64,000 nucleotides of DNA from Fictibacillus aquaticus (GTDB lineage Bacteria; Bacillota; Bacilli; Bacillales; Fictibacillaceae), in assembly GCF_002245695.1 (NCBI RefSeq), contig NZ_NOII01000001.1:434001-498000 (forward strand), read 5' to 3'. The first letter of the stretch is position 1; each line of letters opens with the position of its first letter. Positions 28,848 to 38,384 of the stretch are shown here, in pieces. Under the pieces are notes generated by a model. The model searched no databases and was not told the origin of the DNA. It worked only from the letters and a program-made list of their open reading frames with translations. The translations under genes and the position numbers were made by a program.

Positions 28848-29714
28848 TTACATGAATTCAGCTGCCAGCTGCTTAAAGGTATCTTCACCAAGATTCAGAT
28901 CTTGCAATGCTAGCGCATCTTTGCTGTAGCCATGAGCAAGATCCTGATAGGATGGTTTTTCTTTATCTTGATAGATGATTCCTTTAACGAGACCTTTATG
29001 CTCCATCAAGGTTGTCATCGCAAGAGAACGGTTCTGAGGGTCATACCCTTCTATAGAATCCAGTGCTACGAGATGCTCCTTGAACCAGTCATACGTGTTT
29101 ACTTTGTTGTAAGTAACACACGGTGAAAAGACGTTAATCAGCGAAAAGCCTTTATGGCTGATGCCCGCTTCAATAATCGCAACAAGATCCTTAAGATCAG
29201 TTGAAAAGCTTTGTGCGACAAAAGTAGCGCCGGCTGTAAGAGCGAGCTCCATGATGCCGATGGAAGATTCAACAGAACCCTCTGGCGTACTTTTCGTTTT
29301 AAAACCAACATCAGAACGCGGCGATGTCTGGCCTTTTGTCAGACCGTAAATCTGGTTATCCATGACGATGTATGTGACGTCAATGTTACGGCGGATGGCA
29401 TGAACAGTGTGGCCCATCCCGATCGCAAATCCGTCTCCGTCACCACCCGAAGCGATGACCGTCAAGTCGCGGTTTGCCATTTTTACACCTTGAGCAATTG
29501 GCAGAGAGCGGCCGTGGATTCCATGAAACCCGTAAGACTTAATATAGCCGGAAATTCTTCCTGAACAGCCGATACCGGAAACGACAGCTAGGTTTTCAGG
29601 AGTAAGACCTGCGTTTGCCGCGGCACGCTGGATGGCAGCCTGGACTGAAAAGTCTCCGCAGCCCGGACACCAGTTTGGTTTGATACTGTTGCGGAAATCT
29701 TTGAACGTAGCCAT
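28848..29714 (-). CDS. korB: 2-oxoacid:ferredoxin oxidoreductase, beta subunit
   Basis: 288 residues, the ThDP- and iron-sulfur-binding subunit. Cluster cysteines in NWCPGCGD, GIGCSG and FSPCVTYN; the ThDP motif GDGDGFAIG (about residue 90) is intact. With KorA it oxidatively decarboxylates a 2-oxoacid (most likely 2-oxoglutarate) to its CoA ester and reduces ferredoxin. Overlaps the korA stop by one base. Confidence 0.92.
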   Translation of the reverse strand: MATFKDFRNSIKPNWCPGCGDFSVQAAIQRAAANAGLTPENLAVVSGIGCSGRISGYIKSYGFHGIHGRSLPIAQGVKMANRDLTVIASGGDGDGFAIGMGHTVHAIRRNIDVTYIVMDNQIYGLTKGQTSPRSDVGFKTKSTPEGSVESSIGIMELALTAGATFVAQSFSTDLKDLVAIIEAGISHKGFSLINVFSPCVTYNKVNTYDWFKEHLVALDSIEGYDPQNRSLAMTTLMEHKGLVKGIIYQDKEKPSYQDLAHGYSKDALALQDLNLGEDTFKQLAAEFM

Positions 29715-31453
29715 TACACCAGCTCCTTCGCTTTAGCAGTGACCTCAGACGGCAGGAACGGGTTGCCATCGTATTTTAAGATGCTGCTGATTTTTTCATG
29801 ATTGCCTGTGTTTAGTTTAATGATGGAAGCAAGCTGTCCTGTCGCATTGTTCTCCACGACCACGATTTTTTTCGCGCGGTCTGCCAATTCCTTGAACTCT
29901 GTTGCCGGAAACGGATGAAGCAGGCGGATATGGGCGTGGTTTACCTTAATCCCTTGCTCCTCAAGCCTAGGCATCGCTTCCTCGATAACACCTCTAGTAG
30001 AATTAAACCCAACTAAGAGTATGTCTGCTTCTTCATGTGGGGCATTTTTTACAACAGGTGTGTCAAATTTGAGTGACTTCAGTTTCGATAAACGCTTGTC
30101 CATCTGCTTCTGGCGGTTAGTCGCCACTTCTGACGGTTTGCCATACTCGTCATGCTCGACGCCTGTTACGTGATGAATCCCATTTTTCATACCAGGAACC
30201 ACGCGCGGCGAGACTCCGTTTTCAGTGACTTGGTAACGTTTAAAATATCCGTCCTTATCGTCAGAATCTGGAAGCTGTGCGTTAAGATCAAGTGTACCCC
30301 TGCGGATTTCTACACGGCTGTAATCGAGCGGCTCAACAGACTGTTTTCCTAATGAAAGCTGAAGGTCTGTCAGCAGGATGACCGGACACTGGTATTCTTC
30401 CGCTATATTCAAGGATTCCACTGCATCATAGAACGCCTCTTCCGCTGTACTTGGCGCCATAACCACTTTTGGGATTTCTCCGTGAGTGCCGTAAATCATC
30501 GCCATCAAGTCAGATTGCTCCTGTTTCGTCGGCAAGCCAGTCGATGGGCCGCCGCGCTGTGTGTCAACGACAACGAGCGGTACTTCTGTCATTCCAGACA
30601 AGCCGATCGATTCCATCATCAGTGATAGACCAGGTCCTGCAGAAGAAGTGATCGTCCTTACTCCGGCATAGTTGGCACCGATAGCCATCGTACATGCCGC
30701 GATTTCATCCTCTGTCTGGATTACAGTTCCGCCGAACTTAGGAAGCTTTTTGATTAAATATTCCATGATCTCAGACGCAGGCGTTATCGGATAAGCCGGC
30801 ATGAAGCGCACTCCTCCAGCGAGAAAGCCGAGCGCGATTGCATCGTTACCGATCATAAACATCCGTTTTCTTCCGTCAGCTTCGTTAAGCTGAAAGCCGT
30901 CAATTTTCCCGGCAATACCTTGGAAATATTCAGAGCCTTTCTTAATGGCTTCCATGTTTTTCTCTACTACTTTTGCTCCTTTGCGTGAAAAAATTTCTTC
31001 CACCACTTCTTGATAAGACTCAGGAGCCAAACCGAGAACTGCGCTTGTCGCCCCGATCGCGACCATGTTTTTCATCAAAGACGTACCAAGTTCTGTTGCG
31101 AGCTCAGTAAATGGTACTGCAAAAAGCCGGGCATTCGAGCCTTCAGGAATAACTGGGTTGAATTTTGCATCACCGATCACGACGCCTCCGTCGCGCAGCT
31201 CATGCAAATTCACGTCAATCGTTTCTTGGTCGAAAGCGATCAAAATATCCAGATCATCAGAGACAGCACGAGTCTGGTACGTGCTCACCCTGATTTTATT
31301 ATTCGTATGTCCTCCCTTGATGCGTGAAGAGAAATGTCGGTAGCTGTATAAATAATAACCTAAACGATTTAAAGCCATAGCAAAGATTTCACCGGTACTG
31401 TCGATCCCTTCGCCCTGCTGCCCCCCAACTTTCCAGGAAAGCTGTTCAATCAT
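29714..31453 (-). CDS. korA: 2-oxoacid:ferredoxin oxidoreductase, alpha subunit (gamma-alpha fusion)
   Basis: 579 residues. N-terminal gamma domain (about residues 1-185; GGQQGEGIDSTGEI) fused to the alpha pyrimidine-binding part (MPAYPITPASEIMEYL, SSAGPGLSLMMESIG, VDTQRGGPSTGLPTKQEQSD). This fused layout is typical of bacterial KorA. Substrate preference for 2-oxoglutarate is by family, not proven. ATG with AGGGGTG upstream. A weak cre-like site lies in its upstream region (31542-31557). Confidence 0.92.
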   Translation of the reverse strand: MIEQLSWKVGGQQGEGIDSTGEIFAMALNRLGYYLYSYRHFSSRIKGGHTNNKIRVSTYQTRAVSDDLDILIAFDQETIDVNLHELRDGGVVIGDAKFNPVIPEGSNARLFAVPFTELATELGTSLMKNMVAIGATSAVLGLAPESYQEVVEEIFSRKGAKVVEKNMEAIKKGSEYFQGIAGKIDGFQLNEADGRKRMFMIGNDAIALGFLAGGVRFMPAYPITPASEIMEYLIKKLPKFGGTVIQTEDEIAACTMAIGANYAGVRTITSSAGPGLSLMMESIGLSGMTEVPLVVVDTQRGGPSTGLPTKQEQSDLMAMIYGTHGEIPKVVMAPSTAEEAFYDAVESLNIAEEYQCPVILLTDLQLSLGKQSVEPLDYSRVEIRRGTLDLNAQLPDSDDKDGYFKRYQVTENGVSPRVVPGMKNGIHHVTGVEHDEYGKPSEVATNRQKQMDKRLSKLKSLKFDTPVVKNAPHEEADILLVGFNSTRGVIEEAMPRLEEQGIKVNHAHIRLLHPFPATEFKELADRAKKIVVVENNATGQLASIIKLNTGNHEKISSILKYDGNPFLPSEVTAKAKELV

Positions 31454-31541
31454 GATCGTAACACCCCTTTTAAGTATCCGTCTTACGTAGGCACTGCCTT
31501 TTAAGACGGTGCGCGTATATGTTTCTTACAATGAAAATATG

Positions 31542-31557
31542 TACTGAACGCTTACAA
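31542..31557. promoter_or_regulatory. Weak cre-like site upstream of korA
   Basis: On the minus strand TTGTAAGCGTTCAGTA matches the cre consensus except for the terminal CA. A TTGACT -35-like hexamer lies just upstream on the same strand. Catabolite control of korAB would make sense but the match is imperfect. Confidence 0.3.
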
Positions 31558-31629
31558 TTCTAGACTTATCACAGTCAAAATGCAAGTGGTGATATGAAAT
31601 TTTTGGAATTAATAAAACGTTCTGATAAT

Positions 31630-32559
31630 TTAAACGCAAGTAAAATAATCAGCAAAATTCTGATAGAAAAACCGGACTGCCTGTTCTTCAGGATATCGCT
31701 TCAGCACCTCATTAACTAAATTTTCATATTCCCTGTAAGCTGAGAGACCTGCAGGAGTATCTTCAATTCCATCAAAATCAGACCCAAACCCGACATGCCG
31801 GACTCCGCCAAGCGAGCATACATGATCAAGATGCTTCAGGATATCACGGATTGTAGCAGATGCTTGGCAGCTGTTCAAGAATGACGGTACAAACGTTACA
31901 CCAATCCTTCCGTTTTTTTCAATCAGCCCATTGATCTGACTGTCTGTTAAGTTCCTTGGATGATCACAAAGAACTTTCGCGTTCGAGTGCGTTGCTACTA
32001 TATTATTTGCTTTCTCCAAACAATCCCAAAATCCTCTTTCAGATAAATGAGAAACGTCTGTCCAGCAGTTCTTGCTGTTCAAGAAAGTGACGACCTCCTC
32101 GCCAAAGGAAGTCAGTCCGCCTCCCCTTGGCTCTAAAATCCCGTCAGCAGCTGCGTTTCCAAAGTTCCATGTTAACCCAACACTGCGAACGCCGAGCTGA
32201 TGCAATATGCGAAGCCGGCTCAAATCATTGCCGATGCAGTCGCACCCTTCCAAGCTTAAGATTGCGCCTGTCTCCCCATCAGCAAGCCTTTTCAGTTCTG
32301 CTTCATTGCGGATCAATTTCATGCCTGGAGAGAAGGCCAGAATTTTTTCAAAGAATATATCCACCATCTGCAGTGCTGCAGCAAACTGGCCTTCACGGGA
32401 CACTTTTTGCGGAACATAAATGGCAAATACTTGTACGCTCGAGCGCCGTGATTTTAACTGCGGATACGTGACATGCATAGATGCAAGATCTTGAAAGGAT
32501 ATATCGGGATTTTCCCACATTTTCCAGAGAACATCACAATGCCCGTCGAAAATTCGCAT
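31630..32559 (-). CDS. Membrane dipeptidase (M19, renal dipeptidase family)
   Basis: 309 residues, dinuclear zinc amidohydrolase fold. Metal ligands visible: HxD in FDGHCDVLW, glutamate in LSLEGCD, histidine in VATHSNAK followed by DHPRNLTD, and the aspartate in GFGSDFDGIEDTP. No signal peptide, so likely cytoplasmic; hydrolyses dipeptides, possibly including D-amino acid ones. I chose the ATG at 32559, which starts the conserved domain; an upstream in-frame start at 32652 would add 31 poorly conserved residues. It lies between spoVS and korA. Confidence 0.88.
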   Translation of the reverse strand: MRIFDGHCDVLWKMWENPDISFQDLASMHVTYPQLKSRRSSVQVFAIYVPQKVSREGQFAAALQMVDIFFEKILAFSPGMKLIRNEAELKRLADGETGAILSLEGCDCIGNDLSRLRILHQLGVRSVGLTWNFGNAAADGILEPRGGGLTSFGEEVVTFLNSKNCWTDVSHLSERGFWDCLEKANNIVATHSNAKVLCDHPRNLTDSQINGLIEKNGRIGVTFVPSFLNSCQASATIRDILKHLDHVCSLGGVRHVGFGSDFDGIEDTPAGLSAYREYENLVNEVLKRYPEEQAVRFFYQNFADYFTCV

Positions 32560-32649
32560 ACTTCTCACTCTCTTTCTTTCTCGGATGCTTTTATCTATTA
32601 ATATTGTAACAGCAGGTGTATCCGCAATGATAGTCAATGAAAATCGAGA

Positions 32650-32685
32650 CATGGAAAAAGCCTGTCTGCGCTTACAGACAGGCTT
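32650..32685 (-). terminator. Terminator of spoVS
   Basis: AAGCCTGTCTG / CAGACAGGCTT stem with a six-base loop, followed by TTTCC on the minus strand. Confidence 0.85.
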
Positions 32686-32695
32686 GAAAATTTTT

Positions 32696-32956
32696 TTATC
32701 TAGGTTCGACGATCAGCTTAATGGCTGTCCGTTCTTCACCGTCAATTAAAATATCCGTGAAAGCAGGAATGCAAATGAGGTCAACTCCGCTCGGCGCTAC
32801 AAATCCTCTTGCGATCGCTACTGCTTTAACCGCTTGGTTTAATGCACCTGCGCCGATGGCCTGGATTTCAGCCCCGCCGCGTTCCCGCAGAACGCCTGCA
32901 AGTGCACCTGCTACAGAGTTGGGGTTGGACTTTGCTGAAACTTTTAATATTTCCAT
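32696..32956 (-). CDS. spoVS: Stage V sporulation protein S
   Basis: 86 residues, Alba-like nucleic-acid-binding fold: MEILKVSAKSNPNSVAGALAG at the start and the GAGALNQAVKAVAIARG core. Almost invariant across spore formers. It affects septation and coat assembly in B. subtilis. A strong GAAGGAGG site precedes the ATG, and an excellent sigma-H promoter lies about 40-70 bases upstream. Confidence 0.97.
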   Translation of the reverse strand: MEILKVSAKSNPNSVAGALAGVLRERGGAEIQAIGAGALNQAVKAVAIARGFVAPSGVDLICIPAFTDILIDGEERTAIKLIVEPR

Positions 32957-32995
32957 TAATTTGAACCTCCTTCAAGATATGATACCAGTTCTACT

Positions 32996-33025
32996 ATATT
33001 CATTGGATCAGGCTCGTATTCCTGT
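32996..33025 (-). promoter_or_regulatory. Sigma-H promoter of spoVS
   Basis: On the minus strand ACAGGAATA (33017-33025), 12 bases, AATGAATAT (32996-33004). Both boxes fit the sigma-H consensus RNAGGAWWW and RNNGAATWW at every position. Confidence 0.88.
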
Positions 33026-33149
33026 AATCGAATGAGCATCAGTGCTGTTTTGTCTCAAGGAATACTCCCTCAACGAACCCCACTTATCTGTTCCCTTCCA
33101 AACTTTGTATCAAACCTGAACGTTATGCCCAAATTTCAGCCTAAAACAA

Positions 33150-33177
33150 AATAAAGTGGTGAATAATCACCACTTTA
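33150..33177 (-). terminator. Terminator of rny
   Basis: AAAGTGGTGA / TCACCACTTT stem starting within the rny stop codon, followed by ATTTTGTTTT. Confidence 0.82.
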
Positions 33178-34740
33178 TTTCGCGTACTCAACTGCTCGTG
33201 TTTCACGTATGACTGTTACTTTTATATGCCCTGGATAATCCAGTTCATTCTCGATCTTCTTCGTAATGTCGCGTGCAAGCCTGTATGATGCCATATCATC
33301 TACCATGTCCGGCTTCACCATTATGCGGATTTCACGCCCTGCCTGGATGGCAAATGACTTTTCCACACCGTCAAACGATTCAGAAATCTCTTCAAGCTTT
33401 TCAAGCCTGCGAATATACGTTTCAAGTGTTTCTCTTCTTGCACCAGGTCTTGCCGCTGAAAGGGCATCAGCCGCAGCTACAAGGGTTGCGATGATTGAAG
33501 TTGGCTCCGTATCACCGTGGTGCGAAGCGATGCTGTTAATTACGACAGGGTGTTCCTTATACTTCACTGCCAGTTCAACACCGATATCTACATGGCTTCC
33601 TTCCACTTCATGGTCGATCGCCTTTCCGATATCATGAAGCAGTCCGGCACGTCGTGCAAGGTGCATGTCTTCTCCAATTTCTGAAGCCATTAAGCCTGCC
33701 AGGTATGCCACTTCCATCGAGTGCTTCAGCACGTTCTGTCCATAGCTTGTACGGTATTTAAGGCGGCCAAGAATCTTAATAAGATCCGGGTGCAGTCCGT
33801 GTACGCCAACTTCAAATGTTGTCTGTTCTCCTACCTCGCGGATGTATTCATCCACTTCACGCCTTGATTTCTCCACCATCTCTTCGATTCTGGCTGGATG
33901 AATTCTTCCATCCTGGACCAGCTTATCAAGAGCCATTCTGGCGATCTCGCGTCGGATCGGATCGAAACCTGATAAAATAACCGCTTCAGGCGTATCATCA
34001 ATAATAAGGTCAATACCCGTAAGTGTTTCCAATGTACGGATATTTCTTCCTTCACGTCCGATAATTCTCCCTTTCATCTCGTCGTTTGGCAGGTTAACGA
34101 CTGAAACAGTAGTTTCAGCCACATGATCGGCCGCACAGCGCTGGATGGCAAGAGAAAGAATTTCTTTCGCTTTCTTGTCTGCGTCTTCTTTAGCGCGGTT
34201 TTCAAGTTCTTTTACCATCATTGCCAGTTCATGCGACAGCTCGCTCTCAGCTTCTGTCATGATGATTTGACGTGCTTCTTCTCTGGTAAACCCTGAAATA
34301 CGCTCCAGTTCCCGCTGGTGTTCTTCCAGCAGTTCTCCTACTTTGCTTTCCATCTCTTCAATTTGCCGTTGTTTTTTGGCGAGAGATTCCTCACGCTTTT
34401 CCAAGGACTCCTCTTTTTTATCAAGGGTTTCGCTTTTCCTGTCCAGGATCTCTTCTTTTTGTACCAATCGTTGCTCTTGTTTTTGAAGCTCGCTTCTGCG
34501 GTCGCGAACTTCGCGTTCCGCCTCCGTGCGAAGCTTGTGGATTTCATCCTTTGCTTCAAGCAGGGCTTCTTTTTTGCTCGCATCCGCTTCCCGCTTGGCA
34601 TCTTCTACGATCTGCTCTGCGGCTCGCTCTGCACTGGAAATCTTTGCTTCTGCAATGGATTTCCGAACAAGATATCCGACAACTGCGCCGACTGCTAAGC
34701 CGGCAAGCAAAATGGAGATGAGAATCAACAAATCAGGCAT
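33175..34740 (-). CDS. rny: Ribonuclease Y
   Basis: 521 residues, membrane-anchored endoribonuclease that starts decay of many mRNAs. N-terminal transmembrane helix (about residues 4-24), long coiled coil rich in E/K/R (about 30-190), KH domain (about 210-275, [15 protein letters not shown]) and HD domain with HDIGKA (about 360-370). AGGAGG precedes the ATG. RicA, encoded about 9 kb downstream, is a known partner family. Confidence 0.97.
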   Translation of the reverse strand: MPDLLILISILLAGLAVGAVVGYLVRKSIAEAKISSAERAAEQIVEDAKREADASKKEALLEAKDEIHKLRTEAEREVRDRRSELQKQEQRLVQKEEILDRKSETLDKKEESLEKREESLAKKQRQIEEMESKVGELLEEHQRELERISGFTREEARQIIMTEAESELSHELAMMVKELENRAKEDADKKAKEILSLAIQRCAADHVAETTVSVVNLPNDEMKGRIIGREGRNIRTLETLTGIDLIIDDTPEAVILSGFDPIRREIARMALDKLVQDGRIHPARIEEMVEKSRREVDEYIREVGEQTTFEVGVHGLHPDLIKILGRLKYRTSYGQNVLKHSMEVAYLAGLMASEIGEDMHLARRAGLLHDIGKAIDHEVEGSHVDIGVELAVKYKEHPVVINSIASHHGDTEPTSIIATLVAAADALSAARPGARRETLETYIRRLEKLEEISESFDGVEKSFAIQAGREIRIMVKPDMVDDMASYRLARDITKKIENELDYPGHIKVTVIRETRAVEYAK

Positions 34741-35152
34741 GTTAACACCTCCTCTTGCTTTTTAAGTTTTTCATTTCATCAAATCAGTCGTCATTCGTGT
34801 AACAAAGCGCTTGCATAATTCCAAGTGTTCTGTTGCTTGTTTTCTATTTTCATTTCAACTAAGAAATCAAAATATAACTTCATTTTATAGTTGTCCACAT
34901 ACCTTGTCAAGAGAGTTAAACTTTCTATAATAATAGGTGAAGCACAAAAGCGCAAGATTAGAATATGTATCTCTTACCACCGTTTAAACCGTCTCTTCTC
35001 CACAGCGTAGGCAGGTAAATGACGGCAGAAGTTATAAAAACGGAGCGGGGCCAACCCTTTAACGCACCCTCAGCTGTTCTTGTACTTTATACTTATTTAA
35101 CGACTTCGAATTCTTCATTATTTAAAAGGTATGCTTTCTTAAAGTGCAATAA
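34741..35152. other. Intergenic region between recA and rny
   Basis: About 410 bases with no supportable gene; in B. subtilis pbpX lies here, but no remnant was recognised. It contains the rny promoter at 34882-34910. The part 34920-35150 shows nothing I can name. Confidence 0.6.
34882..34910 (-). promoter_or_regulatory. Sigma-A promoter of rny
   Basis: On the minus strand TTGACA (34905-34910), 17 bases, TAAAAT (34882-34887), giving a 5' leader of about 135 bases. Confidence 0.85.
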
Positions 35153-35178
35153 AAAAAACCGGCCCATGGCCGGTTTTT
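35153..35178. terminator. Terminator of recA
   Basis: AAAACCGGCC / GGCCGGTTTT stem with a CAT loop and T-runs on both strands. Confidence 0.92.
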
Positions 35179-35186
35179 ACAATACT

Positions 35187-36230
35187 CTATTCAGTCAATT
35201 CGAACTCTTTTACTTCATCGTGAACAGGCGCTTCTGCCGCTTTCGCTTCAAGCTGGTGATATTCTCGGACCTCTTGGGAGATAGATGCAGCCACTTCAGG
35301 GTTCTCTTTCAGGAACTGCTTGGAGTTTTCACGTCCCTGACCAAGTCTTTCGCCTTCAAATGAATACCAGGCACCGCTCTTTTGAACCACGTCGATATCT
35401 GAGCCGATATCAAGGATTTCGCCTTCACGTGAAATACCTTCTCCATACATAATATCAACTTCAGCAACCTTAAACGGAGGAGCCACTTTGTTCTTGACCA
35501 CTTTTACTCTCGTCTTATTACCGACGATATCCTGTCCTTGTTTCAGCTGTTCTGCACGTCGGACTTCAAGCCTCACGGAAGAATAAAACTTCAGTGCGCG
35601 TCCGCCTGGCGTTGTTTCCGGGTTTCCGAACATTACACCGACCTTCTCACGGATCTGGTTGATAAAGATGGCGATAGTTTTCGACTTGTTGATAGCACCG
35701 GAAAGCTTTCTAAGTGCCTGTGACATAAGACGTGCCTGCAGACCAACGTGAGAGTCACCCATCTCGCCTTCAATTTCGGCTTTTGGAACAAGGGCTGCCA
35801 CTGAGTCAACAACAATGATGTCGACCGCACCGCTTCTTACGAGGGCCTCGGCAATTTCTAGTGCCTGCTCACCTGTATCCGGCTGAGAAAGAAGCAGTTC
35901 ATCAATATTGACGCCAAGCTTTTGAGCATATACCGGATCAAGGGCATGTTCCGCATCAATGAATGCTGCCTGTCCGCCGTTTTTCTGCACCTCTGCAATT
36001 GCGTGAAGAGCTACCGTCGTCTTACCGGAAGATTCAGGTCCATATACTTCTACGATTCTGCCTCGCGGGTATCCTCCGACACCAAGTGCAATATCCAGTG
36101 CCAGGGAACCGCTGGAGATCGTTGAAATTCTTTGTTCCGTCTGTTCGCCAAGTTTCATAATAGATCCTTTGCCGAACTGTTTTTCAATCTGGCGAAGCGC
36201 CATTTCCAAGGCTGCTTTACGGTCGCTCAT
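35187..36230 (-). CDS. recA: Recombinase RecA
   Basis: 347 residues. Walker [10 protein letters not shown] (about residue 66), Walker [13 protein letters not shown], loop L1/L2 region with [10 protein letters not shown] and [20 protein letters not shown], then the C-terminal domain with an acidic tail. Drives strand exchange and activates LexA self-cleavage. ATG at 36230 follows GAGGAG at proper spacing; the earlier in-frame start at 36245 overlaps that site. It has its own promoter and SOS box after cinA. Confidence 0.98.
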   Translation of the reverse strand: MSDRKAALEMALRQIEKQFGKGSIMKLGEQTEQRISTISSGSLALDIALGVGGYPRGRIVEVYGPESSGKTTVALHAIAEVQKNGGQAAFIDAEHALDPVYAQKLGVNIDELLLSQPDTGEQALEIAEALVRSGAVDIIVVDSVAALVPKAEIEGEMGDSHVGLQARLMSQALRKLSGAINKSKTIAIFINQIREKVGVMFGNPETTPGGRALKFYSSVRLEVRRAEQLKQGQDIVGNKTRVKVVKNKVAPPFKVAEVDIMYGEGISREGEILDIGSDIDVVQKSGAWYSFEGERLGQGRENSKQFLKENPEVAASISQEVREYHQLEAKAAEAPVHDEVKEFELTE

Positions 36231-36284
36231 GAAATCACTCCTCATATATAATAAAGATCATTTATCGCTGTGCTTGATACATCT

Positions 36285-36313
36285 ATCATACCTTTTTTTG
36301 CGGGCTTTGCCAA
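36285..36313 (-). promoter_or_regulatory. Sigma-A promoter of recA
   Basis: On the minus strand TTGGCA (36308-36313), 17 bases, TATGAT (36285-36290). Confidence 0.8.
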
Positions 36314-36321
36314 TCATTTTA

Positions 36322-36335
36322 CGAACATTTATTCG
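36322..36335. promoter_or_regulatory. LexA (SOS) box of recA
   Basis: On the minus strand CGAATAAATGTTCG, one base from a symmetric LexA box, eight bases upstream of the recA -35. It lies just past the cinA stop codon. Confidence 0.88.
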
Positions 36336-36341
36336 ATTTTT

Positions 36342-37580
36342 TTATTGTCCTTTTTTGACCATTTGCCAAAGAGCGAACATACCATGCTTTACCGTCAACG
36401 CTCTAATCCGGCTGCGGCTGCCTGCAAGCTGCAGCGAGAGAACCTTCGTTCCTGCTGAGGATGCTATTCCGACATATACAGTTCCCGGTGCAGCACTGCC
36501 GTCGCTGTCAGGACCTGCAGCACCGGTAAAGCTGATTCCATAAGAAGTCCCTGTCAATGATCTGATTCCTTCAGCCATCTCAGCCGCACACTCTGGGCTG
36601 ACCGCGCCGAATTGCTCGAGCGTCTCTGGCTTTACTCCAAGCATACGCTGCTTCATCTCATTGTTATAAACAACTGCACTTCCTGAAAACGCCTTGGATG
36701 CCCCTGCTGCATCAGTCAAGGCTTTCCCGAACCAACCTCCTGTTAAACTCTCAGCAGCCGATACAGTGGCTGATGATTGAATAAGAGATTCAAGAAGCAT
36801 AGCTTCGAGCGTACTTTCGCCATGACCGTAATAAAACTCTCCAACTCTCTCAAGAATCTTCTTTTCTGCTTCATCAAGTGCTTTTTTCGCTTCAGCATCA
36901 ATACTGAATCTCGCCGACAGCCGAAGCGTAACTTCATGTTCTCCTGCGAGTGGAGCGATTGTCGGATTAGATTGATGTTCGATAAGATCCGCAATTTTAG
37001 TTTCCAGCATAGACTCGCCGATACCAAAAAAACGCAGCACTCTTGATTTAACCGGCTCTCTCCTCCCTGTTTCAAGAAGTTTAGGCAATCCGTAAGTTTG
37101 AAACATATGTTTCATTTCGGATGGAGGACCTGGGAGGAGCATCCAAACCTTTCCGTCATGACATGCGATCATGCCGGGAGCCATTCCTTTGTCGTTAGGA
37201 AGGACGAAAGAGCCTTCGATCACAAGCGCTTGTTTTTTATTGTTCTCAGACATCTCCTTTCCTGTTTTTTTATAGTGCTCGATAATCGCTTCTAAGGATT
37301 CAGCATGATACGCAAGTGTTGTACCGATGTATTCAGCGGCCGTTTCTTTTGTAAGATCGTCTTTAGTGGGGCCAAGCCCTCCCGTCAGGATGATGCAATC
37401 CGAACGGGAAGCCGCATGCTCCATTACAGAACGAAGTCTTTGAGAGTTGTCGCCAACGGCAGTATGATGATAAACATGAAAACCGGCAGCAGCCAGTTCA
37501 GACGACAGGAACTGTGCGTTTGTGTTGGCGATCTGGCCGAGCAGCAGCTCTGTTCCAACCGCAATAATTTCTGTTTTCAT
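36342..37580 (-). CDS. cinA: CinA family protein (competence/damage-inducible)
   Basis: 412 residues. N-terminal molybdopterin-binding-like domain (about 1-170; ILTGGLGPTKDDLTKE) and C-terminal CinA domain (about 255-410; SAESLTGGWFGKALTD and GISFTGAAGPDS), whose family has NMN deamidase activity. In Bacillus it is co-regulated with recA during competence. Located immediately upstream of recA. Confidence 0.93.
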   Translation of the reverse strand: MKTEIIAVGTELLLGQIANTNAQFLSSELAAAGFHVYHHTAVGDNSQRLRSVMEHAASRSDCIILTGGLGPTKDDLTKETAAEYIGTTLAYHAESLEAIIEHYKKTGKEMSENNKKQALVIEGSFVLPNDKGMAPGMIACHDGKVWMLLPGPPSEMKHMFQTYGLPKLLETGRREPVKSRVLRFFGIGESMLETKIADLIEHQSNPTIAPLAGEHEVTLRLSARFSIDAEAKKALDEAEKKILERVGEFYYGHGESTLEAMLLESLIQSSATVSAAESLTGGWFGKALTDAAGASKAFSGSAVVYNNEMKQRMLGVKPETLEQFGAVSPECAAEMAEGIRSLTGTSYGISFTGAAGPDSDGSAAPGTVYVGIASSAGTKVLSLQLAGSRSRIRALTVKHGMFALWQMVKKGQ

Positions 37581-37689
37581 ATTGTTCTCCTCTCAATGTA
37601 CATAAAGATAGATGCAGCATCAAATGGTGAAATCGCCAAGATTGCCGCATAATGCTGCCCTATTTATGAGAAAAGCCTGAGCAGCTGCT

Positions 37690-37720
37690 AAAAAAACAGG
37701 AGCTTATCTCCTGTTTTTTT
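37690..37720. terminator. Terminator of pgsA
   Basis: AAAAAACAGGAG / CTCCTGTTTTTTT stem with a five-base loop separating pgsA from cinA. Confidence 0.9.
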
Positions 37721-37726
37721 GGGAAA

Positions 37727-38305
37727 TTATTTAGATTTCAAAAGTGCTTCTTTGTTGGCCATGAAATATTCATAGCCGGAATAAACTGTGATAAGTACTG
37801 CCGCCCATAAGCTGATCTCGGCAAATGGTATACCGATCCAAGCAAAAGGAAGGTTTTTCAGGAGAAGCGCAGAGATCGCGATGATCTGGATCCACGTTTT
37901 CAGCTTGCCCATCTGGCTTGCCGCGATCACTTCACCTTCAGCTGCAGCAACGAGCCTTATTCCAGTCACAGCAAACTCGCGGCTTAAAATAACAATGACC
38001 ATCCAGGCAGGAGCATCTCCAGTCTGAACGAGCGCAACAAGCGCAGCTGTGACAAGCAGCTTATCGGCAAGCGGGTCAAGGAATTTTCCAAGGTTCGTGA
38101 CAAGGTTGTACTTTCTTGCATAATACCCGTCAACCCAGTCTGTAGTAGAAGCTAAAATAAAGATTAAGGCTGCTGCAAGATGCGTTATGGGAAGTTCCTC
38201 GCCTCTGTAGCGAATCATTCCCCAGTCAAAGCCGCCAAGAAGCACTACCATAAATACAGGAATAAGCAGTACTCTTGATACGGTAATTTTATTAGGCAAA
38301 TTCAC
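37727..38305 (-). CDS. pgsA: CDP-diacylglycerol--glycerol-3-phosphate 3-phosphatidyltransferase
   Basis: 192 residues, integral membrane enzyme making phosphatidylglycerol phosphate, the first committed step to phosphatidylglycerol. The CDP-alcohol phosphotransferase motif D-G-x2-A-R-x8-G-x3-D-x3-D is intact at about residues 56-82 (starting WVDGYYARK). Several hydrophobic helices span the chain. Follows rodZ on the same strand. Confidence 0.95.
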   Translation of the reverse strand: MNLPNKITVSRVLLIPVFMVVLLGGFDWGMIRYRGEELPITHLAAALIFILASTTDWVDGYYARKYNLVTNLGKFLDPLADKLLVTAALVALVQTGDAPAWMVIVILSREFAVTGIRLVAAAEGEVIAASQMGKLKTWIQIIAISALLLKNLPFAWIGIPFAEISLWAAVLITVYSGYEYFMANKEALLKSK

Positions 38306-38384
38306 AAGTTTTCCTCCATTAATAAAAGAAGAGAACGATAATCTTCCATTCTCTCCCCATCATTTTCTTTGCTGTATGACTATA

